Positions 12,375-23,224 of a stretch of DNA of 64,000 bases are shown piece after piece (the stretch's first letter is position 1; each line of letters starts with the position of its first letter). Below the pieces are notes generated by a model. That model was not told the origin of the DNA and ran no database searches. It saw nothing but the letters and a program-made list of their open reading frames with translations. The stretch spans positions 1,240,001-1,304,000 of the forward strand of contig CASHTG010000019.1 in assembly GCA_949357655.1 (NCBI GenBank), read 5' to 3'. The DNA is from Parascedosporium putredinis. Taxonomy: Eukaryota > Ascomycota > Sordariomycetes > Microascales > Microascaceae. Position numbers and translations under genes: made by a program.

Positions 12375-13609
12375 ATGGCTGACCCATCCGCGCCCAACCA
12401 TCCGTATTCGCCTTCAACGATTAGCATCCCTCATTACCGCGAGAATGAGAAGCCTCTGTACCAGTTGATCGGGTCACTAGGCCTTTTGCTCGGAGCTGTC
12501 GCCGTGGGCTCGGCAGGTTTAGCGGCGAGGCGGAACCCCAGGTTGTCCCTCAACGAGAGACTCATCGTTAGCTGGTATTCTATCTGTAAGACACCAACCC
12601 GCCTCTGTGCTCCCTCTTGCCTTCTTTTTACTACCTACCTTGCCGAGATCTCAACATTGATGATAGGCTGACTTTGATTTAGGCGGGTTTCTCCACTGTT
12701 TTTCGAAGGTTCGCTTACTTGCCTTGGATGCATCCCACCTTTCCATCCACGCCCCCTCCCCGTTCTCCTTCTAGGCCTCCCTTTCTCGCTTCCCCCAACT
12801 TTTCTCTTTTCTCTTTGCACCTCACCTCCTCTCGGGGACCTGGGAGGTCAATAATGAGGCAACTCAGACATTCTGACTCTGTGCACCTGCACCTCTGACA
12901 GGTTATTTCGTCTACAACCACGCCTCTCTCGCTGGCCAACAGACGCTCTTTGCGCAGCTATGGAAGGAGTACAGCCTCTCTGATTCGAGGTACCTCACCT
13001 CGGATCCCTTCATGATCTCGGTCGAGACCATTACGGTGGTAAGTTTTGCTCGCCTCATCGTCCTTGCGGCGCACAATCTCGCTTGGCCGAGCTGTCCACA
13101 CCACCCCTAACTTGACTGATTAGCTTGTGTGGGGGCCTCTGTGCTTCTTCTCGGCCTGGTGCATCATACGAGATAGCACTATCCGACACCCAGTCCAGAT
13201 GATGGTCTGCATGGGCCATCTCTATGGCGTGGCCCTCTACTATGCCACCAGCACTGCCGAGCAGTACTACCATGGTAACGCCCACAGCAGGCCCGAGCCG
13301 CAATACTTTTGGCTCTACTACGTGGGATTCAACTTACCATGGGCCATTATCCCGAGTAGTGAGTACACGCTTCGTTCGCCTCGCTTGAACTCCCCCACCC
13401 CCACCCCTTCTAAGGAACTCGTGTTAACCTGCCTATCAGTTCTCCTGCTGCGAAGCATTCGTGCTATGAGGGCGGCCTTCGCCATGTTGGGCAGAGTCCA
13501 GGGTCTGCTGACTGAGCTTCGGGGTAATATCCACGATATCAAACAGCGCGATCACTCGGAAGGGGACGTTGCTACAGCCAACAGCGACGAGGATGATGTG
13601 TCTAGTTAG
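12375..13609 (+). CDS. EBP/EXPERA-family membrane protein (sterol delta8-delta7 isomerase-like)
   Basis: The gene has five exons: 12375-12585, 12683-12708, 12902-13038, 13124-13358 and 13440-13609, all with GT/AG borders. The joined protein is about 260 residues. It has a first membrane segment (LYQLIGSLGLLLGAVAVGSA), then GFLHCFFEGYFVYN, SVETITVLVWGPLC, further hydrophobic helices and an acidic tail (SDEDDVSS). The His and Glu in HCFFEG and the Glu in VETIT match the positions expected for the active site of emopamil-binding proteins, which shift the sterol C8 double bond to C7 in the ER. Exon 2 needs one more T: the run at 12699-12703 has five Ts and CFFEG needs six. Fungi use the unrelated Erg2 for this step in ergosterol synthesis, so the real substrate here is uncertain. 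It could also be an EBP-like protein without isomerase activity. Confidence 0.82.
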
Positions 13610-16600
13610 ATAATAGACTCACATCCATTATTTCTTGAAAATTCGCTAGCAAGACCAATGTCCTCGGCTCGATGCGATCAAAGCGATCACACCATCAAGC
13701 CGGTGGGCCAGTGACGTTGTGGCACGCCTGAGAAATACAGGTGTCGTCACGCCCTATCGTGATGCGGCCCTCTGTGTCTACCGCTTCCCACATCGGACGT
13801 CTCTAATAGGTCCCCGCAAACTATTCATCGTGACAGGGCGTCCGCGTCTGCCACATCATATTTGGTATAGCCATAGGCTCCGTTGGTGTGCTGTGGGGAG
13901 GCGGGGACCTGTATTGACGTGTTAACCTTCTGACCTTGGTGGTGAATGGGTCCGCTGGCTCCAGCAAATGATTCACGTGAGTTTAAGAAGCGATTAAGTC
14001 TACCAGATCGTCGAGTTGGCTTTCTGCTCTTGCCTCTTTACTTGAGAGAAAGAAAAACAAACTGTCTGGTCCTAGTCAGCTGCGGTCAAAACAATACCCT
14101 CATCTCACATCAAGTCCCCATCGTGACCTACAAGATTCATATGCGTGGCTCTAGCTCCCTTGCAAGCCCGGCGCCACGAGCCCTGTCCAAAGCACGGATC
14201 GTCAGGAGCTGATCCGACGCCCCCTCGTCATCGCCGGCTTCTGCGCGGAAATCCTCTCGGTCTCCCCCAAAGGCCAACGATAGCATACCCTCTATGAGAA
14301 AACCCCTCTCCTCGTAGGATCACAAGTAGTGCGTGACCACGTACCGCCGGTTTGCCATTAGTAAAGAAAGGAAGTTGGGGCGACTCTAGGTCCTTAGCAG
14401 GTGAGCCCACGTTTTGGGTCAGCCGATTCATGCCGCAGCCACCTTGCTTGACTTCCCTGGATGAGGACTCCTCGTTGCCTCTCTGGGATCATATCCCCAG
14501 TGGAGAGGACTGATGCCGATAGGGCTTCCTTGGGGACCCGCGGGGTCGAAACGGTTAGGCAGTGCATAGTAGCTTGCGAGAAATAGGTTGCCAAGCCTGC
14601 ATGGCGGTCTCAAAGACATGTCGCATTCAGATCGAGCAGAGACCAAGTAGACGAAACAAAGAAGAAAAAGAGACGAGGGCCAGGAGGCCGAGGCATTCAA
14701 GTCTCTACTGGTCGGCTGGGGTATTTGATAAGAGTAATACCACTCTTAAGGCATTAGAAATCGGTCGTATAATGAAATGACTTCACGTGTGTCATCAAGC
14801 CTCGTCTCTCAAAGATTTCCACGGTCGGTGGATATAATGCAAACATGAGCCTTGCCGGTGTAAGCGAGAATGGCACTGGCCCACCGAGGAAGTTTCTATA
14901 CACTTCCCCTTTTCCCTCGAAGGATCCATATATCTACGGGGGAGGCGTGGAGGAGAAGTATGAGGTATTTTCTAGGTATAGGACTTCGCCCATTTTAGTC
15001 CCAAGCCACCGGTATCGCGAGGCGAAATATGGGGGCACGAGGGCAAGGTTGTCAATGTCCGCTGGAGGTCACGACAAGGCCGGAAAGACAGGATGCAACA
15101 CCACTGCGGCTAAAGCCGCCGCAATGGGCTCACATATAGGCTTGTTACTGTTCCAGGGCCTCTCTCGATGTGCGAGGGAAGGCGAGAGGGCTGTGAGGCG
15201 TCGGTATCGGAGCTCCCGGGATAGTCGTCTTGAAGCGCCAGGAAGAGCCTATGATGTCCTCGCCAATCTCATCAATCACCATAAATCACATCACCTATTA
15301 ATGGTCATTCCACTTGTGCCAACTCCGAGTTAGCACAACGAAAAGCGAGCAACTCCGAGGGGCTGTTGAAACCCTGCCACCCCCTTGCTCCTTTTTTCTT
15401 TTTTTTTCTTTCTTCTTTGCCCTCCGTTTTCTCGGTGGAGCTGGAGCCGTTGGCCAAATTGTGCGTTTGGAGCAAAGAGTAATGACGCGCCGAATGGTGG
15501 GGTGGCGTATCGTGTTGATAGTGATGTGGAAATCTGCGTAAAAGGCTGGTGACCAATTAGCCAACCTCGTGGCGGTGCCCTTTATTTCCAGCTCGCTGGG
15601 TGTCTTCTGAGCGCGGCTGCAGAGGAATGAATCCGTTTTGGAGAACAGGATGAAAAGCCCGGCCTTTTCCCAAGCGGTTCAGGGCCTATAGAGACGTTCA
15701 CGATTTACAGATTGACGGGACACAAGGCAAAAAAGCGCACAAGCCGTCACCGGCGTGTCTGCATGGGAACTGGAAGGAAGGTCGGATCATGGAACAAAGG
15801 TGATAGACGGCAGTGATGGAAGGTGCAAGTCAAGCGGAGTCCAAAAATGGGAAAGACCCACCCCACCCCGGGTGCAGCGGGGAGACTTCCAGGACCGGCC
15901 CAGGCACATGTGCGCCTTCTTCGCTCAACTCTTTCCTCCGCGTCTCAGGTCCCACCCGGGAAACCCGTTCGGGAATTTTCGTGCCAAACCCCCGGTCCAA
16001 GGCTTTTGGCAACGACCTTTGAGGTCCAAGGTCCTTTTGGACCATCACGACTTGGCGCGCATGGTGTTTTGGCACCATTTCTACGTGATATAACATGATG
16101 AGACTGACCATGGTTACGAGTCGTCAGCGCGACTGCGGGAAAAAGATTGATGCAGATGTTTAATTTGAGATTTGCGAGACAGGGAACGGGAATGCTGCAA
16201 ATGTGTAACTTCGTACCCCGGCCAGGCGCTCTCCGGTGGACAGCCCACAACCAACCACTCTCGTGCTCGCCTCGTTTTTTATAACCTTGACGTTGATTTC
16301 ATGCCAGCCTATACGCGCACACACAATGTGACCCACAAACCAAAAAACGGAAAATCGTGCAGTACGAGAAGAAAAAACATTAAAAATAAAGATAATATTG
16401 TTACCACTCATCATGCGCTCCAGCTGCTTCAACCCTATCCTAGGGAATCATAACTACCGGCAATGCCTTGCACTCACCAAAAAGAAAAAAACGCAGTCTA
16501 ACTTTGAAAAGTAAATGATGCTGAAACTGGGAAATAAAGTAAAGATATCATGTTCATATAGCTGAGAAGGGAAAAAAGAAAAAAAAGTAACAAAGGAAAG

Positions 16601-16940
16601 AATTGAATAGTTTAATGGGGAGGCTTTTAGGTGCAGGGAGCGAGGATCGGAGTTGGTGAGGGGGAGGGACTAAGAGTCCCTGCCAACTTGGAGACACACA
16701 TTGAGAATGTCCAACCGGCCCATGTCTAAAAACCAACAGACGATTCGCTCTGAACTCCGCACAGACAAGTTGACGATGCATGGTCGACCCACCCACTGTT
16801 CCTCTCCCCATTATGTGCGACCCTACCAGCACTGGTAACCCTCCGCTTGTTCTGGCGTTGGTGGGGGATCGAGCCCGGAATGCATCCATCGAGGACACCG
16901 TAACGTTATATACAAGGCTTAGAAAGGGGGAGGGGTGCTG
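13610..16940. other. Gene-poor stretch
   Basis: No recognisable gene. The longest frame (14845-15333, +) has no family resemblance and an irregular composition. A pyrimidine/polyT run lies at about 15385-15430. The right end is the 3' flank of the minus-strand gene that ends near 16941. Confidence 0.5.
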
Positions 16941-18217
16941 CTAAAGGTCCTGATCGTCAAGGTAGTTCAGAATACTTGACGTCGATGGAGAAGTGGGGAA
17001 GGCCGTTGTTCATGATGCTGAATAAGGCGGACAGGTCGTCACCAAAGTGTTCTAGGTCATACTGGTTTTCTAAGGCGGCAGTGAAGCTAACTTTGGCGAT
17101 TGTGAGACACTGGCGTTGGCTGGCCTTCTCGTCGACATGGCTGTCTAGACCTCTTTCCTCAACGAGCAATCTTGCCTTCTTTTCGATTTCCTTCTGCGAC
17201 GGGAGAACTTCGGTGAGGACGCTGGCCACTGAGGGGCCGCCCAGCACGTTGATGAGGAGACACGCAGGTCTCGGCTTCGGTGGCCTTCTTCCCTACGGGC
17301 GCATCTACAACCTGCGAGGATCGGACGGTAGGCGGCGGCGGCGGTGGCGGATCGTTAAAGGGGAGCGTAGCTGAGAAGTAGGAGGCGGCGGTGGCGGAGG
17401 AAGAAGAGCGGCCGACAGCTGAGGAGGGCGCGTAGGTGGGGGTAGTGAGTCGGCAGCATCGACGCCAGCCTAGCGACCTCCTTTGAGCGCGACCGGCGCG
17501 AAGGGCCGCGAGCAGCTCCGCGGGACTGGGACGACGCCAACGGCGCAACACTCACAAAGGAAGCCGGCCCCTCGCAGTCGTCCTCACCCCAGTCGCTTTC
17601 ATCGTCTGATACGGGAGCGGATGCCTGCTCTTCGCCGCTGCTCCCGTCATCACCTTCCGCGTTCGCCTGGGCGTGGATTCGGAATTCGGTGGGGTAGTTG
17701 AATCCTTGGTTGTTGATGTGGTGAGCGGCCGCCTGCGAACTCAGGGTGAGGAGCTGGATGAAGCAGGCGTCCATGGAGCTCCCGGAAGCCGAGAGATACT
17801 CGCGTCGAACACCGCGCTTGGAGCGGGTGATGGTGACGGTCCATACTTGCTTATCACTAAGTTGAGTGACGAACCCGAAGCGAGCCTTGGGTTCTGTCCA
17901 CTGGCAGTTATCTAGATGCGCAACGCGGTGGTGATCCAGGGATCGAGCCACCTCTCTCCGTGTTAGTCAATGTGTTTCATATGGCTAGGATAAGACAGAG
18001 AGAGAGGAACGCTAAGCTCGGAGACAGTCGATATGATATCTGCTGCGCTCGAGAATAACAGGGAAATGGGGGAAGCAGTTGCGAACGGACCTAAGATGAG
18101 GGATCCGATATCAATAGATCGGAAGGGGCCAGGATTTGTGGTGGGTGTTGGCGAGTGAAGTCCCGGTATGGGGAGACCGGGACCAGAGGATGGGTTGATG
18201 AGAAATCTTTGGCTCAT
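16941..18217 (-). CDS. Conserved-looking protein of unknown function, frame-broken
   Basis: The start is ATG at 18217 (MSQRFLINPSSGPGLPIPG). Exon 1 ends at 18091; the intron has a GACTAAC branch site and an acceptor giving exon 2 from 17953, and the phase restores ILEVARSLDHH. The body contains HLDNCQWTEPKARFGFVTQL and VWTVTITRSK, a predicted mixed alpha/beta region, then an acidic stretch (SDDESDWGEDD) and a proline-rich linker (NDPPPPPPPT). The C-terminal part (from LGGPSVASVLTEV to FSIMNNGLPHF) looks folded. A second intron may start near 17559 (GTGAGT). Frames change near 17450, 17250 and 16965; the last break hides the probable end, YLDDQDL, with stop at 16941-16943. The order of domains suggests a conserved ascomycete gene, but I cannot name it. 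Length is about 330-350 residues. Confidence 0.6.
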
Positions 18218-21200
18218 GCCGGGCGGTTGTGTGTGCGGTTCGGGGTGGTCGGGTCGGTTGTGGGTTCGGACACACGATGCAGGATGGGGAGGTGCAATGT
18301 GTTCAAGGTCTTGCAAATTACATATGAGTATGTTTGTAATTTTTCAGAGAAAAGGCTCTCGAACGGTGAGAGGGGCGAGATGGCTTAAGAAGGGAGAGGA
18401 TTGCCTCAGATGTGTCGACAAAGGCTGGGCCTGTCGTTTAAGACCTCAACTAATTCTGCAGTGATGTGCCATATCCACCAATTGTTCTTGCACTTGCACT
18501 AGAGGACAGGGGGTTGGGGCCACAAACACTTGTAGGGGGTGAGAATGGAGGTGCACAGCGGGATGGTGTGTGCACAGGAGCCAGGGGTAGAGACAGAGAC
18601 AGATTGAGAGCCTTCCTAACGTTGAACCGCCGGTACTCGATCTTCCCATTGCCAGCCTCACTTCACCCACTTCAGGGTTTGAGAGTTGGTGTCAATTTCA
18701 ATGCTACAATTGATTGATGTACCTGTGGATTTGGGGCCAGCGTTGGGGCGTGTGTGGAACAGCCCAAACCTCGCGCGCTATCATGGTGTAGTGTACACTC
18801 ACATTCGATCGATGGTGGAGGATTGAAAAATGGATCCATTGGATCATGGAACGCTGATCGAAAGTCTTGCCTTGAGGTACGATGGCCAATATCCTGAGCA
18901 GCCCTGTATTTACAACTCCCGCCCTCGTATCAATGTCGTTGGAACCACGACTCGATCTGGTACCCCTACACCCTACAGCACTGGCCTTGCCTCGGTACGG
19001 CAAGCACTAAATTCAATATTCCCAGCCCAAGTGACTAGCCGTTTGAGCGGAAACCCGGACTTGCCACCAACTAGAAGAGCTGGCGAGCACCAACGGGGGC
19101 CAAACGTTTGAAGAGAGGCGGATTGCACTTTCGGCTCCAAGACCCACGGTCGGCCGTACTGTTTACAAGGGGAAGGACTCCAGAGAAGCCTCCGTAGCCA
19201 TCGCTTTGCCGTCCGCCTGTATTAATTGATTATGATGACGTTCCGACTCCAGAGGTGCCACGCCTATTCTTGCCTCGATGCTGTAACCCAGTGCTTCCCT
19301 CCCCCAACCCCTCTCGGAGGGTGCTGTTAGGCGCGAAAAGATCGAAGCTGCTGAAGCCGGACATCGGCACCTGTGGCGCCTGTCTCATCGTGGATGAATG
19401 GGGCATAATCGGGGCAAAAGTGAGGGCTCGTCTCCATTAATTGATCGGCTGGAGAGCAATTGAGGAACACCAGCGCCAAACGAAAACGGGAGGCGGGTTG
19501 CAGTGGGTTGATCACAATTGATAGTCTTTACGATCAATATCATACTCATGATAGCGTAGCATTGCTGTTTATGACTGACTACTTGCTACTATATCCGTAT
19601 TACTTCACTTGAGCTTCTATTTCCCACGATGGCGAAACCCCAAACCGGCAATTGTCAGTATGTAGTTTGTCCTTTTGTCGTGAGAGGGGTGTGCCTGTAA
19701 ATAAGCGACAAGATGAATCTGCGCTGGTGCCGTTCTTAGGGGCGGTTTCGTCGACTGCACCCAGCGCCCGGAGATATGGGATACAGACAAGGGAGATGCT
19801 GGTATCCGTATCATTGACACTACCACTTGGATCAACCTCCGTCAAATCTTTTTCGAGCCGGAACCGTGTGGGCGCCAATCCATCGCATTTGGGGCCCCTC
19901 CACCATCAATTGATCCCTGTCGCCTGTCTCCGGCTTGCCTTGTGCCTTTCGCTGTACTTGCAGGCTGTGGTTCCCCCAGTGCATCCGTGTCTCCTATTTA
20001 CCTTGTACACCGAGCGCTGACCTGCGATTGTCCAATCCCCTCGCGTGCTCCCTCGCGTACCCCCTCGCAGGGAGTACCCGCCGGTGATGACGTTGGACTG
20101 GTCCGTTCATTCGGAGAGAGGCTGTGCGGTCTGATGGTCCAGCTCCGAAGCGCCCGGAGAAAGTGAAAATCTTGGAATTCATGAAGCCTCACCTCGTGCT
20201 CAAATCTTCCGGGGGAAAGACAAAAAAATAAGAAGAAAAGAAGCAAAGGGGGACAATGAATTTCTTTGTGAATTCTTTTGTTTCTTTTCGCAACCCTCGC
20301 TATCGGAGACTACGGGCGGTGGCCGTATCGCAGGTTTCTCGTCTCTCCTCCTTTTCTTTTTTTCTCTCTCTTCTCTCAATCCGTTTCCCACACCGCCCTT
20401 TCCTGGCGCGGTCGGCCCTCTTCCCCCATCTCAAGAGGGTAATAGCTTCAATGGCGCAAGTCCCGGGAGCAGGGGGGATGCGATTGCCGCTCCGGGGCAT
20501 GGTGCTCAGGATACGAACATGAAGTCAGGGAGCTCGATAACCATGTATCCAGACGCGGGACCATGGATCAATATCCATTGTGATGTGCGCAGGCAGTGAA
20601 ACTCGACTGCAATGGCGCAGAAGGTGCAGGACGCGCACTTGTACTAACCTGCCGCTTCAGACTTTCCGTCAGGACCGAGCACGAGAATGATCAATGGCGA
20701 GCACCTCTGCTTTTGCGCTTCCCCTTCTTTTCTCTCTCCATTGTGACCCTCCTCCCCTTCCTTCCCACCCCCTTAGGATTGTGACAGGGGAGAGGATAAG
20801 TGGGGGAGACATGCCTGCTATTAGCCCATGCCTCCCTCGCGAGATTGATGTGTGTGCCAAATGAACCCGGTAACATCATTATCTCTCGTCCGAAACCCGA
20901 AAGGCTGCATCATCATGGCAGGGCTTTGAGCTTTTTTATTCTTTTCTTTTTTCTTCTTCTTCTTTTTGTTTGAAGTGCCTCGGTAGGAAGGGGGTGGTTA
21001 GGGTTGAATCCATCCATACCTGCTGATAGTCTGGGGTAGTGTAGATGTTCTCATACCCCAAAAGCGACAAGCTGCAGGAGGGAACCGATGCTCGAATCAT
21101 AACCCATGGTCTCAACAGATGAAGTAGCCGCAGGATGCCCACGGGCGGTGGGCATGCTGCATAAAATCGTCTGGAGGTTTTTTCCTTCAGTGTTCTTAAA

Positions 21201-23224
21201 GCGAGGCTGTCGGATCGATTGGCTGATGGGCATCAAGTTCTCGATCCCGGAACGCTACCACTGCTTTTTTCTTGTTTTCTTTTTTCTTTCTCCCCTTCAG
21301 GTCCAGGCCGTTGTATCAGTCTCGGATGTTTGGCGAAATCGACCTGCATGGTCAAACCCCCATCTCCAGCTTCCGCACCGATTTGTCCATTAAATTTTTA
21401 CTCTTTTTCCCCTTTCGAAGTGCCGGGAGGAAAGGCTATCAAAAAAAGTGAAGATAAGAAACTACCTGCAGAGCTACACGCAATCCCTCCTTCAATACTC
21501 TAGCACAATGCCCGGGTTGATCAAGGGGCAAAAGCACCAAAAGATCCATCAACATTGAATCATCAAGTCACGGTTCTAAGTTGAGCATGCACTCCACAGC
21601 TACAACATCTCCACAGTCCATGATAGCAAATGTCTTACAAACGATGCGCTGGCTCCCTGCCCTCTCAAGCCGGGATTCACCTTTCTCCACGAGGGCGGTT
21701 TCACCACACCAAACGCGTGGAATCCGTCCCGAATGATCCACTAGACTTCTCTTGATCTTCCTTTCATGTACCACCATTTAAAAAAGAAAAAAAAAGAAAG
21801 AAAAAGGACCTAATCAGCCCCTCCAGTCTGCTGCCCAGTCGATCCTTTCCCTCGACTCAGTGGCAAAATCTCATCGTGGCGGCGGCTTCTACCTTGATGA
21901 GGGCATGACCTCGTGATCTCATCCTCTCTACACACCACCCCTTCCTTGCGTTCTCCTTGCGTTCTCCTTGCCCCCAAAAGCACGCGCAAGGCAAAGAAAA
22001 GAAAAAAGGGCGCATCACCAACGTCCACCCACTAGATAGAGGCTGAACACCACCATCCAAGGTGGGAAATCGCGAGGAGAGGCGAAAGATGCAGAGGAGA
22101 GACAGTGTCTTGAAATCGTGGATAGGCCACGCGCTCCCCTCACTTCTCGTTTTCGCCCTCATCCGGGTTGGGCCAACTGTCCTAGCTCTGGGCCACGATG
22201 GATGATGCAACTAACCCTAACTGGTAAGGCGAAGCAGTTCCTTTTCACTTTGAGTTGCTCTTCTCCTCTCCAAACAGAGGGCTCTTCTAATCCACTGATT
22301 CCTCGAGGACTTATTCATGTCTCGCCTTATTCCCTTTTTCCAGCTTCAACGTTGCTTTCGCTTCGTGGCCCCCCTCCAACCAAAGGTCTGTTGGCTCCAA
22401 TTTTTCTATTTTTTTCTTGCCATCTCTCATCGAAAAGAGAGACACGGAACCTAAAAAGGATAAAATAAAAAAGAGGCGGCGAGCGGGACGGAGATGCGCT
22501 TCGCCTTCATCAGCTCGAGTGGCTGAGAAAACCAGCTCCCGCTGCTCTACTCTAGGCAGCCCCCGGGCCGCATCTCTAGGCCCTCTGTCGTGGCCGTAAG
22601 CTCGCCCTCTGCCCTCTGTATTCTGCATCAGCTCTCGCCTTTCTCCCGTCATCTTCCTCTCCAAAGGCAAGCGCCTCCAATCACTGCATAACCAAAGAAG
22701 AAGAAGAAAAATAGAGGGCAGCGAACGAGAGCCTGTAGAAAGGAGGGCGCGGCCTAGACCATCCAAGAGGAAGCGTCAGCATCGCGGCTGACAAGGGCGA
22801 ATGGAACGTTGCTAAGAGGAAAGGATCGCGATAGGACAAGGAAAAAAACAAAGAGTTTGAGGGGAAGAAATCCCGGAAAAAGGAAAGTCTAGACAAACCT
22901 AAACAGGGCGATCGGACGAGAGGGTCATTCTGAGTACCTCTTGGGAGAAGGAAAAAAAAATTATATTCCCATTTGCTTCTAGTCTACGGAGGCGATAAAA
23001 TCGTCTCATATTGATATCCTTGGATGCGTGCGTGTAAATGAGGTTCGGATCGACATGGGAAATGCTAGCGCCATGTTCCCTCACCACCCACTAACCCACG
23101 CCGACGACTTACACACGCACCCCCTCCCCTTCGCCCCCACCTTCTTCCTTGCTTATCGCAATTCCTCGTCTTCGTTGAGCCTCAACAGGGCTTCTACACT
23201 CGCCCTTTCCCCACTAAGTCCGCG
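18218..23224. other. 5-kb stretch with no recognisable gene
   Basis: No conserved protein is visible on either strand. It holds a short tandem repeat (TTGCGTTCTCC twice, about 21947-21970), several polyA/polyT runs and an ATCAATTGAT palindrome at 19905-19914. The left end is the upstream region of the minus-strand gene at 18217; the right end is the 3' flank of Nup82. Confidence 0.5.

Noticed and set aside
14845..15333. 162-codon plus-strand frame as a gene
   Set aside because: No family resemblance, uneven composition and no splice or start context.
22311..22766. 151-codon minus-strand frame as a gene
   Set aside because: Charged low-complexity translation of purine-rich DNA; likely chance.
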